Source of the DNA: JACVRW01 sp036009005 | GTDB lineage: Bacteria; Actinomycetota; Thermoleophilia; Solirubrobacterales; Thermoleophilaceae | Assembly: GCA_036009005.1 (NCBI GenBank) | Contig: DASYMP010000136.1 | Location: 1-7,574 of the forward strand | DNA length: 7,574 nt | Reading direction: 5' to 3' | Part shown: positions 1 through 5,127 of the stretch, piece after piece | Numbering within the stretch: the stretch's first letter is position 1 | Layout: every line of letters starts with the position of its first letter | The notes under the pieces: generated by a model | The model's input: only the letters and a program-made list of their open reading frames with translations | What the model was told of the DNA's origin: nothing | The model's database searches: none | Made by a program: the position numbers and the translations under genes

Positions 1-1016
1 TCCGGGTCCGATACGCCGCAGAGCGGGCCGAGTGCGAACACGTTCTCGTACTCGACGCGGGTGGTGCCTCCGCCGGGCGCGGCGTAGATGTGCTCGCAGC
101 CGATCGTGCACGAGGCGCAGCTGTCGCGCGCCACGAGGCGCAGCTCGTGAAGCTCCTCGGCGGCAAGTCGCGGCGCCTCGTCGAACGACGCCGCGCTGAA
201 GTTCCGCGTTGGGAGCGTGTTGATCGCGTTGAACGAGAGGAGGTTGGCGAGCGTGCCGAGCTCGCGGTACTTCGCTGTGGCGGGGCCGAACGAGCGCGTG
301 CGGAGATCGCGCGCGGCGGTGAGCACGGCGCCGGCGTCCGCCACCGGGGGCTTGACGCCCGCCCCGCGTACGGCGACGGCCTTGATGTTCTTCGCGCCCA
401 GCACCGCGCCGAGCCCGCCGCGGCCAGCGTGGCGACCGTCGTGCGAGACGGTCGCGAACTTCACGAGCCGCTCGCCCGCCGGGCCGATGGCGGCCACGCG
501 CCAGGCGGGGCCGAGCCGGTCGCGCAGGCGCGTCTCGGCGACCGCGGCGGGGAGGCCCCAGAGCTCGCCCGCGGGCTCGACCCGCGCGCCATCGCCGTCG
601 ACGAGCAGGACCGACGGCTCGGCGCACGCCCCGCGCACCACGAGCGCGTCGTGGCCGGTGAGCTTGCCCGCGATCGCAAAATGTGACGACGCGAGTGCAT
701 CGTTCAGCAGGCCGGTCAGCGGCGACTTCGCCACAACCGCGAACTTCGCGCTCGTCGTGAGCGGCGTGCCCACGAGCGGCGAGAACACGAACGCGAGCGG
801 CGCCTCGGGCGCGAGCGGTTCGACACCCGGCGGAGCAAGCCGGTGCATCAGCCAGGCGCCGAGGCCAGCGCCCCCGATGCAGGCGCGGAGAACCCGCTCG
901 GAGAGCTCGAGCCGCTCAGCCTCGCCGGTGCCGACGTCGACCACGAGCGCGCAGCCGAAATAGCCGCCGGGAGCGGTGGCGAGAGCGCCGGCGGTCGCCG
1001 CACTCGCGCGGCTCAC
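1..1016 (-). CDS. Aldehyde:ferredoxin oxidoreductase family protein (tungsten enzyme), 3'-truncated by window edge
   Basis: AOR-family enzymes oxidise aldehydes to carboxylic acids with a bis-pterin tungsten (rarely molybdenum) centre plus one [4Fe-4S] cluster, passing electrons to ferredoxin or a partner subunit. I translated 338 residues in one uninterrupted frame. The N-terminal domain opens with GGYFGCALVVDV and an IGGAGLGAW segment (~48-55), the usual AOR beginning. A pterin-binding stretch RHAGRGGLGAVLGAKN (~195-210) is followed by IKAVAVRG. The cluster motif C-x2-C-x3-C is Cys300, Cys303 and Cys307, followed by VEYENVFALGPLCG, the expected order. The fourth cluster cysteine and the rest of the C-terminal domains (family about 600 residues) lie beyond position 1. 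The GTG at 1016 is the only start in this frame between the pabBC stop and the conserved region; its GGTGG-like Shine-Dalgarno is weak and close. It lies 61 nt after pabBC on the same strand, so is probably co-transcribed. Substrate cannot be inferred. Confidence 0.9.
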   Translation of the reverse strand, partial: MSRASAATAGALATAPGGYFGCALVVDVGTGEAERLELSERVLRACIGGAGLGAWLMHRLAPPGVEPLAPEAPLAFVFSPLVGTPLTTSAKFAVVAKSPLTGLLNDALASSHFAIAGKLTGHDALVVRGACAEPSVLLVDGDGARVEPAGELWGLPAAVAETRLRDRLGPAWRVAAIGPAGERLVKFATVSHDGRHAGRGGLGAVLGAKNIKAVAVRGAGVKPPVADAGAVLTAARDLRTRSFGPATAKYRELGTLANLLSFNAINTLPTRNFSAASFDEAPRLAAEELHELRLVARDSCASCTIGCEHIYAAPGGGTTRVEYENVFALGPLCGVSDP

Positions 1017-1081
1017 GAAGCCACCGCCCGCGGCGCCGGCTCGCGAATTCGCGCCCGCGCCGGCCGCGCGCTCGCGCTCAT
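1013..1081 (-). other. Possible 22-codon mini-ORF linking pabBC stop to AOR start
   Basis: An ATG at 1081-1079 overlaps the pabBC stop as ATGA. It reads 22 codons (Arg/Ala/Pro-rich) to a TGA at 1015-1013, which overlaps the AOR start codon as GTGA. The frame differs from that of AOR. A ribosome ending on pabBC could restart here and be delivered to the AOR start. Such 4-nt overlaps are a known route for translational coupling. The peptide resembles no family I know, and GC-rich DNA makes chance open frames likely, so this is a suggestion only. Confidence 0.25.
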
Positions 1082-3258
1082 CGCGCCACCGCTCCGAGGC
1101 TGTCCTCGCGGAGGGCGGCTCGCAGACGGGCGCCCAGCTGGAAGCGGGGCTCAGGCCCGTCGGCCAGCCGGGCCGGGTGGATGCCGCGGATCGAGGAGGC
1201 GAGCAGCACCTCGTCGGCGCCGGCGATGCGGTCGAGCGTGAGCCTCTCCTCGCGCGCGGGATGGAGTGCGAGCACTCGCGCGCGGACGGTGCCGGGCAGC
1301 TGGCGGCCGTCGAGCGGCGGGGTCACGAGATGGGTGCCCTCGACGATGAAGACGTTCGCGTGGCCGGCCTCGAGCACGTCGCCGTCGAGGTCCACCAGCA
1401 GCGGAATCGCCTCGACGCGCCGCGCGAGCTCGTCGAGCAGCCGCCGGTCCACCCACTTGTGCGCGCCGAGGCCGCCCGGCAGCACCGCGGGCGCAAGCGT
1501 GAGCGCGTCCGGCGCGGGCTCCGCCGGCAGCGGCTCGGCCTCGATCTGGACCGAGAGCCCGCGGGGCGCGCCCTCGCTCGCGCCGCCCGGGCGCGCAGCC
1601 AGGCCGTCGGTTGCCGTCGCGCGCGCCGTCACGCGGAGCCGCTGCAGCGCCGCCCCGGCCGCCGCGGCCAGCAGGCGCTCGTGGAGGTCCTCCGGAAGCT
1701 CCGCGCCGTACAGCGCCAGCACGCTGCGCTCGAGGCGCGCGAGGTGCGCGCGCGCGTCCACCGGCACACCGCCGCGGGTGAGGATCGTCTCGAACACGCC
1801 GAGGGCGGGGTCGGGTCGGTCCGCGTCGCCGGCGAGCGCGCTCACGGGCGCGATCCGGTTCACGCGCGACTCCTCGACGATCCGCGCGCCCGCCGCGGCG
1901 ACCACCGGGCGTGCCTTCACGAAGCACTCCTCCAGCTCCTGCTCGGCCACCGAGTCGGCGACGATGCCTCCGCCGGCGCCCATCCAGATGCGCTCGCCGC
2001 GCAGCTCGAGCGTCCGGATCGCCACGTTCAGCTCGAGTCCGGCGATCGGGCTCGCGTAGCCCACCGCCCCGGTGTAGGCCTCGCGCCCACCCGCCTCGAG
2101 CTCGGCGATCACGCGCATTGCCTGGATCTTCGGCGCGCCCGTCACGGAGCCGGGCGGGAAGCTCGCGCGCAGGAGGTCGGCGTCGCCGGTGCCGTCGCGG
2201 AGCGTTCCCCTGACGGTCGAGACGAGATGCCAGACGCCGGGCGCCGGCCGCGGCTCGTTCAGTCCGGTCACCTCGATCGAGCCGTACTCGCACACACGGC
2301 CGAGGTCGTTGCGCATGAGGTCGACGATCATCACGTTCTCGGCGCGGTCCTTCTCGGATGCCGCCAGTGCGGCGCGGTTGTCCTCGGCGCGCGTGCCCTC
2401 GCGACCCGCGGCGAGCACGCGCGGAGCCGTCCCCTTGATCGGCTCCGTGACGACCTCGCGCCCGCGCCGGCGCAGGAACAGCTCGGGGGAGAGGCTGCAG
2501 ACGGCGCCCCACGGCCCCGCGATCACGCCCGCGTGGCGTGGCTCGAGCGTGCCCGCGGTGCGCGCGAACAGGTCGAGCGGGTCGCCCTTCCACTCCGCCT
2601 CGAGCCTGAGGCACAGGTTCGCCTGGAAGATCTCGCCGGCGGCGATCCGCTCGCGGCACTCGTCGATCGCCGTCATGTGCCCCGCGCCGCCGGGCGGGGC
2701 GGGCTCGAAGTTGCCGACCCACACGGGCCGGTCGCGAAGCCCCTCGGCAAGCCGCGCGCGGAGGAGCTCGAGGCGGGCGGTGAGCGCGTCCGCCCGCTCG
2801 TCCGACCAGAGCGCCTCGAACCACCAGCGCCCGTTGCGGTCGAGGCGAAGCAGATGGTCGTAGAACGCGAGCGCGAAGTCCGGGAGCGGCACGTGGCGCG
2901 GCGGCGGAGGCGGCACCCGCTCGAGGCGCGCGCCGAGGTTGTAGCCGAGGTAGCCGAACCAGCCGCCGCCGACGGCCTCGGGCGCCGCCGCCTCCGGGCT
3001 CGCCGCGTCCTCCACGCGCGGCTGCCGGTCGAGCAGGCCGAACGGGTCCGCGCCGGGGTCCGCGACCGCAATCGGCTCGGAGCCGACGAGTGCTCCTCCG
3101 CCGGCCCAGTCGCCCGCGAGTGCGAACGGATGTGTGTCGCCGCGCACGAGAAGCGCACCTTCGGCAGCGGTGAGCGTGCCCTCGAGCTCCACCCGGACCA
3201 GGCGGACGCGTTCCGGGATCGCGGGGCTGGCGGGGACGGCGGGGGTGGGCGCGCTCAC
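1078..3258 (-). CDS. pabBC: Bifunctional aminodeoxychorismate synthase component I / aminodeoxychorismate lyase (PabB-PabC fusion)
   Basis: Makes 4-aminobenzoate for folate in two steps: chorismate plus ammonia to 4-amino-4-deoxychorismate (PabB domain), then PLP-dependent release of pyruvate (PabC domain). With the GTG start it has 726 residues. The PabB part (~1-455) shows GGGWFGYLGYNLG (~97-109), AAGEIFQANLCL (~206-217), SLSPELFL (~255-262), PIKGT (273-277) with Lys275, SFPPGSVTGAPKIQAMR (~366-382) and GGGIVADS (~429-436). PIKGT rather than PIAGT marks PabB over anthranilate synthase TrpE. The PabC part (~483-726, fold-type IV PLP) shows GVFETILTRGGVP, the expected PLP lysine Lys601 in AHKWVDR, and LEAGHANVFIVEG. 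No glutamine amidotransferase (PabA) domain is present, so ammonia would come from a PabA elsewhere. I chose GTG 3258 because GGAGG sits 8 nt upstream; the ATG at 3294 would overlap the upstream gene by 32 nt without a clear ribosome site. Four nt separate it from the MobA-MoaD stop. Confidence 0.93.
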   Translation of the reverse strand: MSAPTPAVPASPAIPERVRLVRVELEGTLTAAEGALLVRGDTHPFALAGDWAGGGALVGSEPIAVADPGADPFGLLDRQPRVEDAASPEAAAPEAVGGGWFGYLGYNLGARLERVPPPPPRHVPLPDFALAFYDHLLRLDRNGRWWFEALWSDERADALTARLELLRARLAEGLRDRPVWVGNFEPAPPGGAGHMTAIDECRERIAAGEIFQANLCLRLEAEWKGDPLDLFARTAGTLEPRHAGVIAGPWGAVCSLSPELFLRRRGREVVTEPIKGTAPRVLAAGREGTRAEDNRAALAASEKDRAENVMIVDLMRNDLGRVCEYGSIEVTGLNEPRPAPGVWHLVSTVRGTLRDGTGDADLLRASFPPGSVTGAPKIQAMRVIAELEAGGREAYTGAVGYASPIAGLELNVAIRTLELRGERIWMGAGGGIVADSVAEQELEECFVKARPVVAAAGARIVEESRVNRIAPVSALAGDADRPDPALGVFETILTRGGVPVDARAHLARLERSVLALYGAELPEDLHERLLAAAAGAALQRLRVTARATATDGLAARPGGASEGAPRGLSVQIEAEPLPAEPAPDALTLAPAVLPGGLGAHKWVDRRLLDELARRVEAIPLLVDLDGDVLEAGHANVFIVEGTHLVTPPLDGRQLPGTVRARVLALHPAREERLTLDRIAGADEVLLASSIRGIHPARLADGPEPRFQLGARLRAALREDSLGAVAR

Positions 3259-3262
3259 CGGC

Positions 3263-4111
3263 TCAGCCTCCCGCGTCCGCGGCCAGGAAGGCAATCTCGT
3301 CGCCGCCCGCGAGCGGCAGCTCGGGGTTCCGTGTGATCTGGTCGCCGTTCAGGGCGGCCACCACGTGCCGGTCGAGCGCGAGCCCGGCTGCGCTCGCCGC
3401 GGCCTCGAGCGTCGCGGCGCGCACGGCGAGCGGCTCGCGACCCAGGTTCGTCGCGAGCGTGCCGAAGCGGCGCACGGTCACGCTCGGCGCGGCCCGTGCG
3501 CGGGCGCGCTCATAGTCGTCGGGCTCGTTCAGGTTGAGCACGGACAGGAGCTCGGGATCGGCCTCGGCAAGCTCGCGGTCGCGCAGGAGATCGGCCTCGC
3601 CGAGCTCGCGCACGCGGCAGCGCTCGAAGAGGAACGCGGGCCGCATCCGGTCGTCGGCGATCAGCTCCTCCACCGCGGGGAGGAGCGACGTGGCGTACGC
3701 CGCCGCCAGCGGATGCCTGAACCCATGGACGATCGGGAGCGCCACGTCCACATCGTCGTCGCTCGCCACGCGGAGCACGGCGCGAACGAAGGCGGGGTGG
3801 AGCAGCGGGACGTCCGTGGAGGAGACATACGCCACGCGCGCCTCGTCCGCAACGGCGGCGAGCCCCGCGGCGAGGCCCTGGAGCGGGCCGCGTCCGTCGG
3901 CGGCGTCCTCGACGATGCGCACGCCCGGCGGCAGCGCGGGCAGCTCCTGGCCCGCGGCGCGCACCACGACCACCGGCCCGTCGACCGCCCGGGCCACGAT
4001 GCCCGTGACGCGATGGAGCAGCGTCGATCCGTGCCACTCGAGCGTTGCCTTGGGCCGCCCCATGCGAGTGGAGCGGCCCCCGGCGAGGACTACACCGGCC
4101 ACCTCACTCAC
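3263..4111 (-). CDS. MobA-like molybdopterin nucleotidyltransferase fused to C-terminal MoaD/ThiS-like sulfur carrier
   Basis: A 282-residue protein with two parts. Residues ~1-200 are a MobA-type nucleotidyltransferase: the N-terminal loop LAGGRSTRMGRPKA (9-22) matches LAGGxSxRMGxxK, SSTDVPLL (97-104) gives the metal-binding Asp region, and GPLQGLAAGL (75-84) matches the usual GPLxGL. MobA attaches GMP to molybdopterin. Residues ~209-282 have no place in MobA and read as a MoaD/ThiS beta-grasp domain: VTVRRFGTLA, a central helix, VVAALNGDQITRNPELPLAGGDEIAFL and a free C-terminal Gly281-Gly282. That diglycine is the end activated by MoeB-type adenylation and thiocarboxylated to supply the dithiolene sulfur. 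One polypeptide would thus contain an early (sulfur transfer) and a late (nucleotide) cofactor activity. The start is GTG 4111, 7 nt behind a TACACT hexamer and just before VSEVAGVVLAGG. GTG 4102 and ATG 4150 are alternatives; the latter overlaps the upstream gene. Upstream of pabBC and AOR on the same strand. Each domain call is firm; the function of the fusion is inferred. Confidence 0.88.
   Translation of the reverse strand: MSEVAGVVLAGGRSTRMGRPKATLEWHGSTLLHRVTGIVARAVDGPVVVVRAAGQELPALPPGVRIVEDAADGRGPLQGLAAGLAAVADEARVAYVSSTDVPLLHPAFVRAVLRVASDDDVDVALPIVHGFRHPLAAAYATSLLPAVEELIADDRMRPAFLFERCRVRELGEADLLRDRELAEADPELLSVLNLNEPDDYERARARAAPSVTVRRFGTLATNLGREPLAVRAATLEAAASAAGLALDRHVVAALNGDQITRNPELPLAGGDEIAFLAADAGG
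3266..3272 (-). promoter_or_regulatory. Shine-Dalgarno for pabBC inside the MoaD Gly-Gly codons
   Basis: The minus strand reads GGGAGGCTGAGCCGGTG. The last two sense codons of the upstream gene, GGA GGC (Gly-Gly), form a near-perfect GGAGG 8 nt ahead of the pabBC GTG at 3258. This decides the pabBC start and implies that pabBC is translated from the same mRNA as the upstream gene. Confidence 0.75.
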
Positions 4112-4124
4112 ACGCGCGAGTGTA
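4112..4124 (-). promoter_or_regulatory. Candidate leaderless promoter -10 (TACACT) for the mobA-moaD fusion
   Basis: On the minus strand TACACT (4124-4119) is followed by exactly 7 nt and then GTG AGT (4111). TANNNT about 7 nt before a start codon with no Shine-Dalgarno is the hallmark of actinobacterial leaderless transcripts. No convincing -35 element is seen. It lies immediately after the stop codon (4128-4126) of the upstream small gene, so it could be an internal operon promoter. Confidence 0.45.
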
Positions 4125-4125
4125 C

Positions 4126-4425
4126 CTATTTGTCCGATTTCGACAGGCATGTCGTGGCGACGTAGCGGCCCGGCCGATCCGAGCGCTCCAGCGGAAACGC
4201 AAGTGCGCCGTTCACGGCCCAGAGGTCGTTGGGACGGTCGTTCACGGCCCACCCTGGCGGCCAGCGGCTCACGTCCGCGTCCTCGAGCGCGACCACCAGT
4301 GCCTCGGCGACCGCCTCCGTGCCGCGCTCGCGCACCGGCCGGCGCTGGCGAAAGCGCACGACGCAGTGGTGAGACGGAACGATCTCGTGCACCTCCGGAT
4401 GCTCGATGCGGGCAACTCGTTGCAC
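4126..4425 (-). CDS. Hypothetical protein, 99 aa
   Basis: I do not recognise a named family with confidence. The 99-residue sequence looks genuinely coding: balanced composition, three Trp residues and an ordered layout. It opens with a polar segment HEIVPSHHCVVRFRQRR (~13-29), followed by a predicted amphipathic helix ~33-50 (GTEAVAEALVVALEDA). A W-rich part follows (SRWPPGWAVND), then LAFPLERSDRPGRYVATTCLSK (~75-96), which looks like paired beta strands. The layout (His/Arg-rich start, helix, strands ending in a VATTCL-like motif) recalls small uncharacterised proteins I associate with Thermoleophilia, but this is from memory. No signal peptide or membrane segment. GTG 4425 lies 8 nt behind TATTCT; an ATG at 4446 is in frame but overlaps the opposite gene's start codon. 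It is 14 nt upstream of mobA-moaD and may belong to that operon. Confidence 0.65.
   Translation of the reverse strand: MQRVARIEHPEVHEIVPSHHCVVRFRQRRPVRERGTEAVAEALVVALEDADVSRWPPGWAVNDRPNDLWAVNGALAFPLERSDRPGRYVATTCLSKSDK
4209..4251. repeat. 13-bp direct repeat, period 30 nt, inside the 99-aa gene
   Basis: CGTTCACGGCCCA occurs at 4209-4221 and again, identically, at 4239-4251. The period of 30 nt equals ten codons and places Trp-Ala-Val-Asn twice in the encoded protein (residues 69-72 and 59-62). Only these 13 bp are identical; the following residues differ. Confidence 0.85.
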
Positions 4426-4439
4426 TGCGAGCGAGAATA
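4426..4439 (-). promoter_or_regulatory. Candidate -10 (TATTCT) for the 99-aa gene, in a 19-nt divergent intergenic space
   Basis: On the minus strand TATTCT (4439-4434) precedes GTG 4425 by 8 nt, which fits leaderless initiation. On the plus strand the overlapping GAGAAT (4433-4438) lies 6 nt before the CDGSH ATG (4445), a weaker -10 match. Both divergent genes may therefore share one melted region. No -35 elements stand out. Confidence 0.35.
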
Positions 4440-4441
4440 GG

Positions 4442-4453
4442 TGCATGGATGCA
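4442..4453. repeat. Short inverted repeat TGCAT-GG-ATGCA over the CDGSH start codon
   Basis: Two perfect 5-bp arms separated by 2 nt cover the ATG at 4445 and flank the divergent promoter region. It could be a small operator half-site pair, but arms this short also arise by chance. Confidence 0.25.
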
Positions 4454-4687
4454 ACACGGCGGGCCGGCGGCGAGCCGGTCGTCATCAAGGTGCGCACCAA
4501 CGGGCCCTACAAGGTGACGGGACCGATAACGCTGATCGACGCCGACGGCAACGAGTACGAGCTTCCCGACGGGGAGGTGGTGGCGCTCTGCCGCTGCGGT
4601 GCCTCCACGACGAAGCCCTTCTGCGACAAGACCCACTCGGCGATCGGTTTCGATGCGGCCGAGCGGGCCGTGAGAGGGTCGGAGTAG
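4445..4687 (+). CDS. CDGSH iron-sulfur domain protein
   Basis: An 80-residue protein expected to bind a [2Fe-2S] cluster with three Cys and one His. The C-terminal motif CRCGASTTKPFCDKTH gives Cys49, Cys51, Cys60 and His64 in the C-x-C-x2-S-x3-P-x-C-D-x2-H pattern of the CDGSH/mitoNEET fold; the G-S of CDGSH is K-T here. The preceding VRTNGPYKVTGPITLIDADGNEYELP (~16-41) is the beta-rich segment usual in short bacterial members. Such proteins act in cytosolic redox or Fe-S/electron transfer; no specific partner is established. ATG 4445 gives the usual short N-terminus; the in-frame ATG 4406 would run back over the start of the opposite gene and is not preferred. The stop is 2 nt before the SRPBCC start, so the two form an operon. 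No membrane anchor is seen. Confidence 0.92.
   Translation: MDATRRAGGEPVVIKVRTNGPYKVTGPITLIDADGNEYELPDGEVVALCRCGASTTKPFCDKTHSAIGFDAAERAVRGSE
4681..4684 (+). promoter_or_regulatory. Shine-Dalgarno for the SRPBCC gene
   Basis: GGAG lies 5 nt before ATG 4690 and directly against the CDGSH stop TAG (4685-4687). This supports ATG 4690 and translational coupling of the two genes. Confidence 0.6.
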
Positions 4688-4689
4688 GC

Positions 4690-5127
4690 ATGTACCGCTC
4701 CACCACGCAGCAGGCGTTCATCGACGCCCCGCCCGAGCGGGTCTGGGAGCTCGTGGGCGACCCGACCCGGCATCCCGAGTGGTGGCCCGAGATGCGCGAG
4801 ATCGAGTGCGCGACCCTCGAGGAGGGCTGCCGCTACCGCGGCGTCGTGAAGGGCCCGTTCGGCACGGCGGAGCACGAGATGACGATCGACCGGCTGGACG
4901 ACTGCCGCGAGGTCTCGATCCACTGCGAGGGCACCGGCGTGACCACCCGCTTCGTGCTCACCGAGGCGCAGGGGGGCACGTTCGTCGAGGGTCAGTTCAC
5001 GATCGAGCCGAACAGCCTCGGCATGAAGGTGCTCGGCGCTGTTACGGGGCGGCGCTTCCTGCATACATGGCTGGACCGCTCGTTAGAGCGCCTGAAAAGC
5101 GCAGCAGCGAAGCAGCCGTCGGCATAG
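4690..5127 (+). CDS. SRPBCC (START/Bet v1-like) family protein
   Basis: A 145-residue soluble protein of the polyketide-cyclase/START-like superfamily, whose helix-grip fold encloses a hydrophobic ligand pocket. Visible signs are the N-terminal strand then FIDAPPERVWELVGDPTRHPEWWPEM (~10-35), the classic strand-helix with a W at the pocket mouth. Alternating strands follow (CRYRGVVKG, EHEMTIDRLDD, EVSIHCEG, VTTRFVLTEAQGGTFVEGQFTIEP), then a long C-terminal helix RFLHTWLDRSLERLKSAAA (~122-140). Length fits the family. Members range from lipid or hydrophobic-ligand binders to cyclases, so no substrate is assigned. It is the second gene of a cassette with the CDGSH protein. Its last 86 nt overlap, tail to tail, the coding end of the nuclease gene on the other strand. 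No signal peptide. Confidence 0.88.
   Translation: MYRSTTQQAFIDAPPERVWELVGDPTRHPEWWPEMREIECATLEEGCRYRGVVKGPFGTAEHEMTIDRLDDCREVSIHCEGTGVTTRFVLTEAQGGTFVEGQFTIEPNSLGMKVLGAVTGRRFLHTWLDRSLERLKSAAAKQPSA

Noticed and set aside
3259..3294. ATG 3294 as the pabBC start
   Set aside because: It would overlap the MoaD domain by 32 nt and has no good Shine-Dalgarno, whereas GTG 3258 has GGAGG at 8 nt.
976..3336. 786-codon open frame on the plus strand opposite pabBC, plus other long frames at 90-1241 and 3134-4517
   Set aside because: Composition is Arg/Ala/His-rich with no family motifs. They mirror real minus-strand genes with complete motif sets, as expected in very GC-rich DNA.
4112..4150. ATG 4150 as the mobA-moaD start
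   Set aside because: It overlaps the upstream 99-aa gene, has no Shine-Dalgarno, and adds 13 residues not expected in MobA.
4406..4444. ATG 4406 as the CDGSH start
   Set aside because: It would run over the 5' end of the opposite gene; ATG 4445 already gives the family's normal N-terminus.
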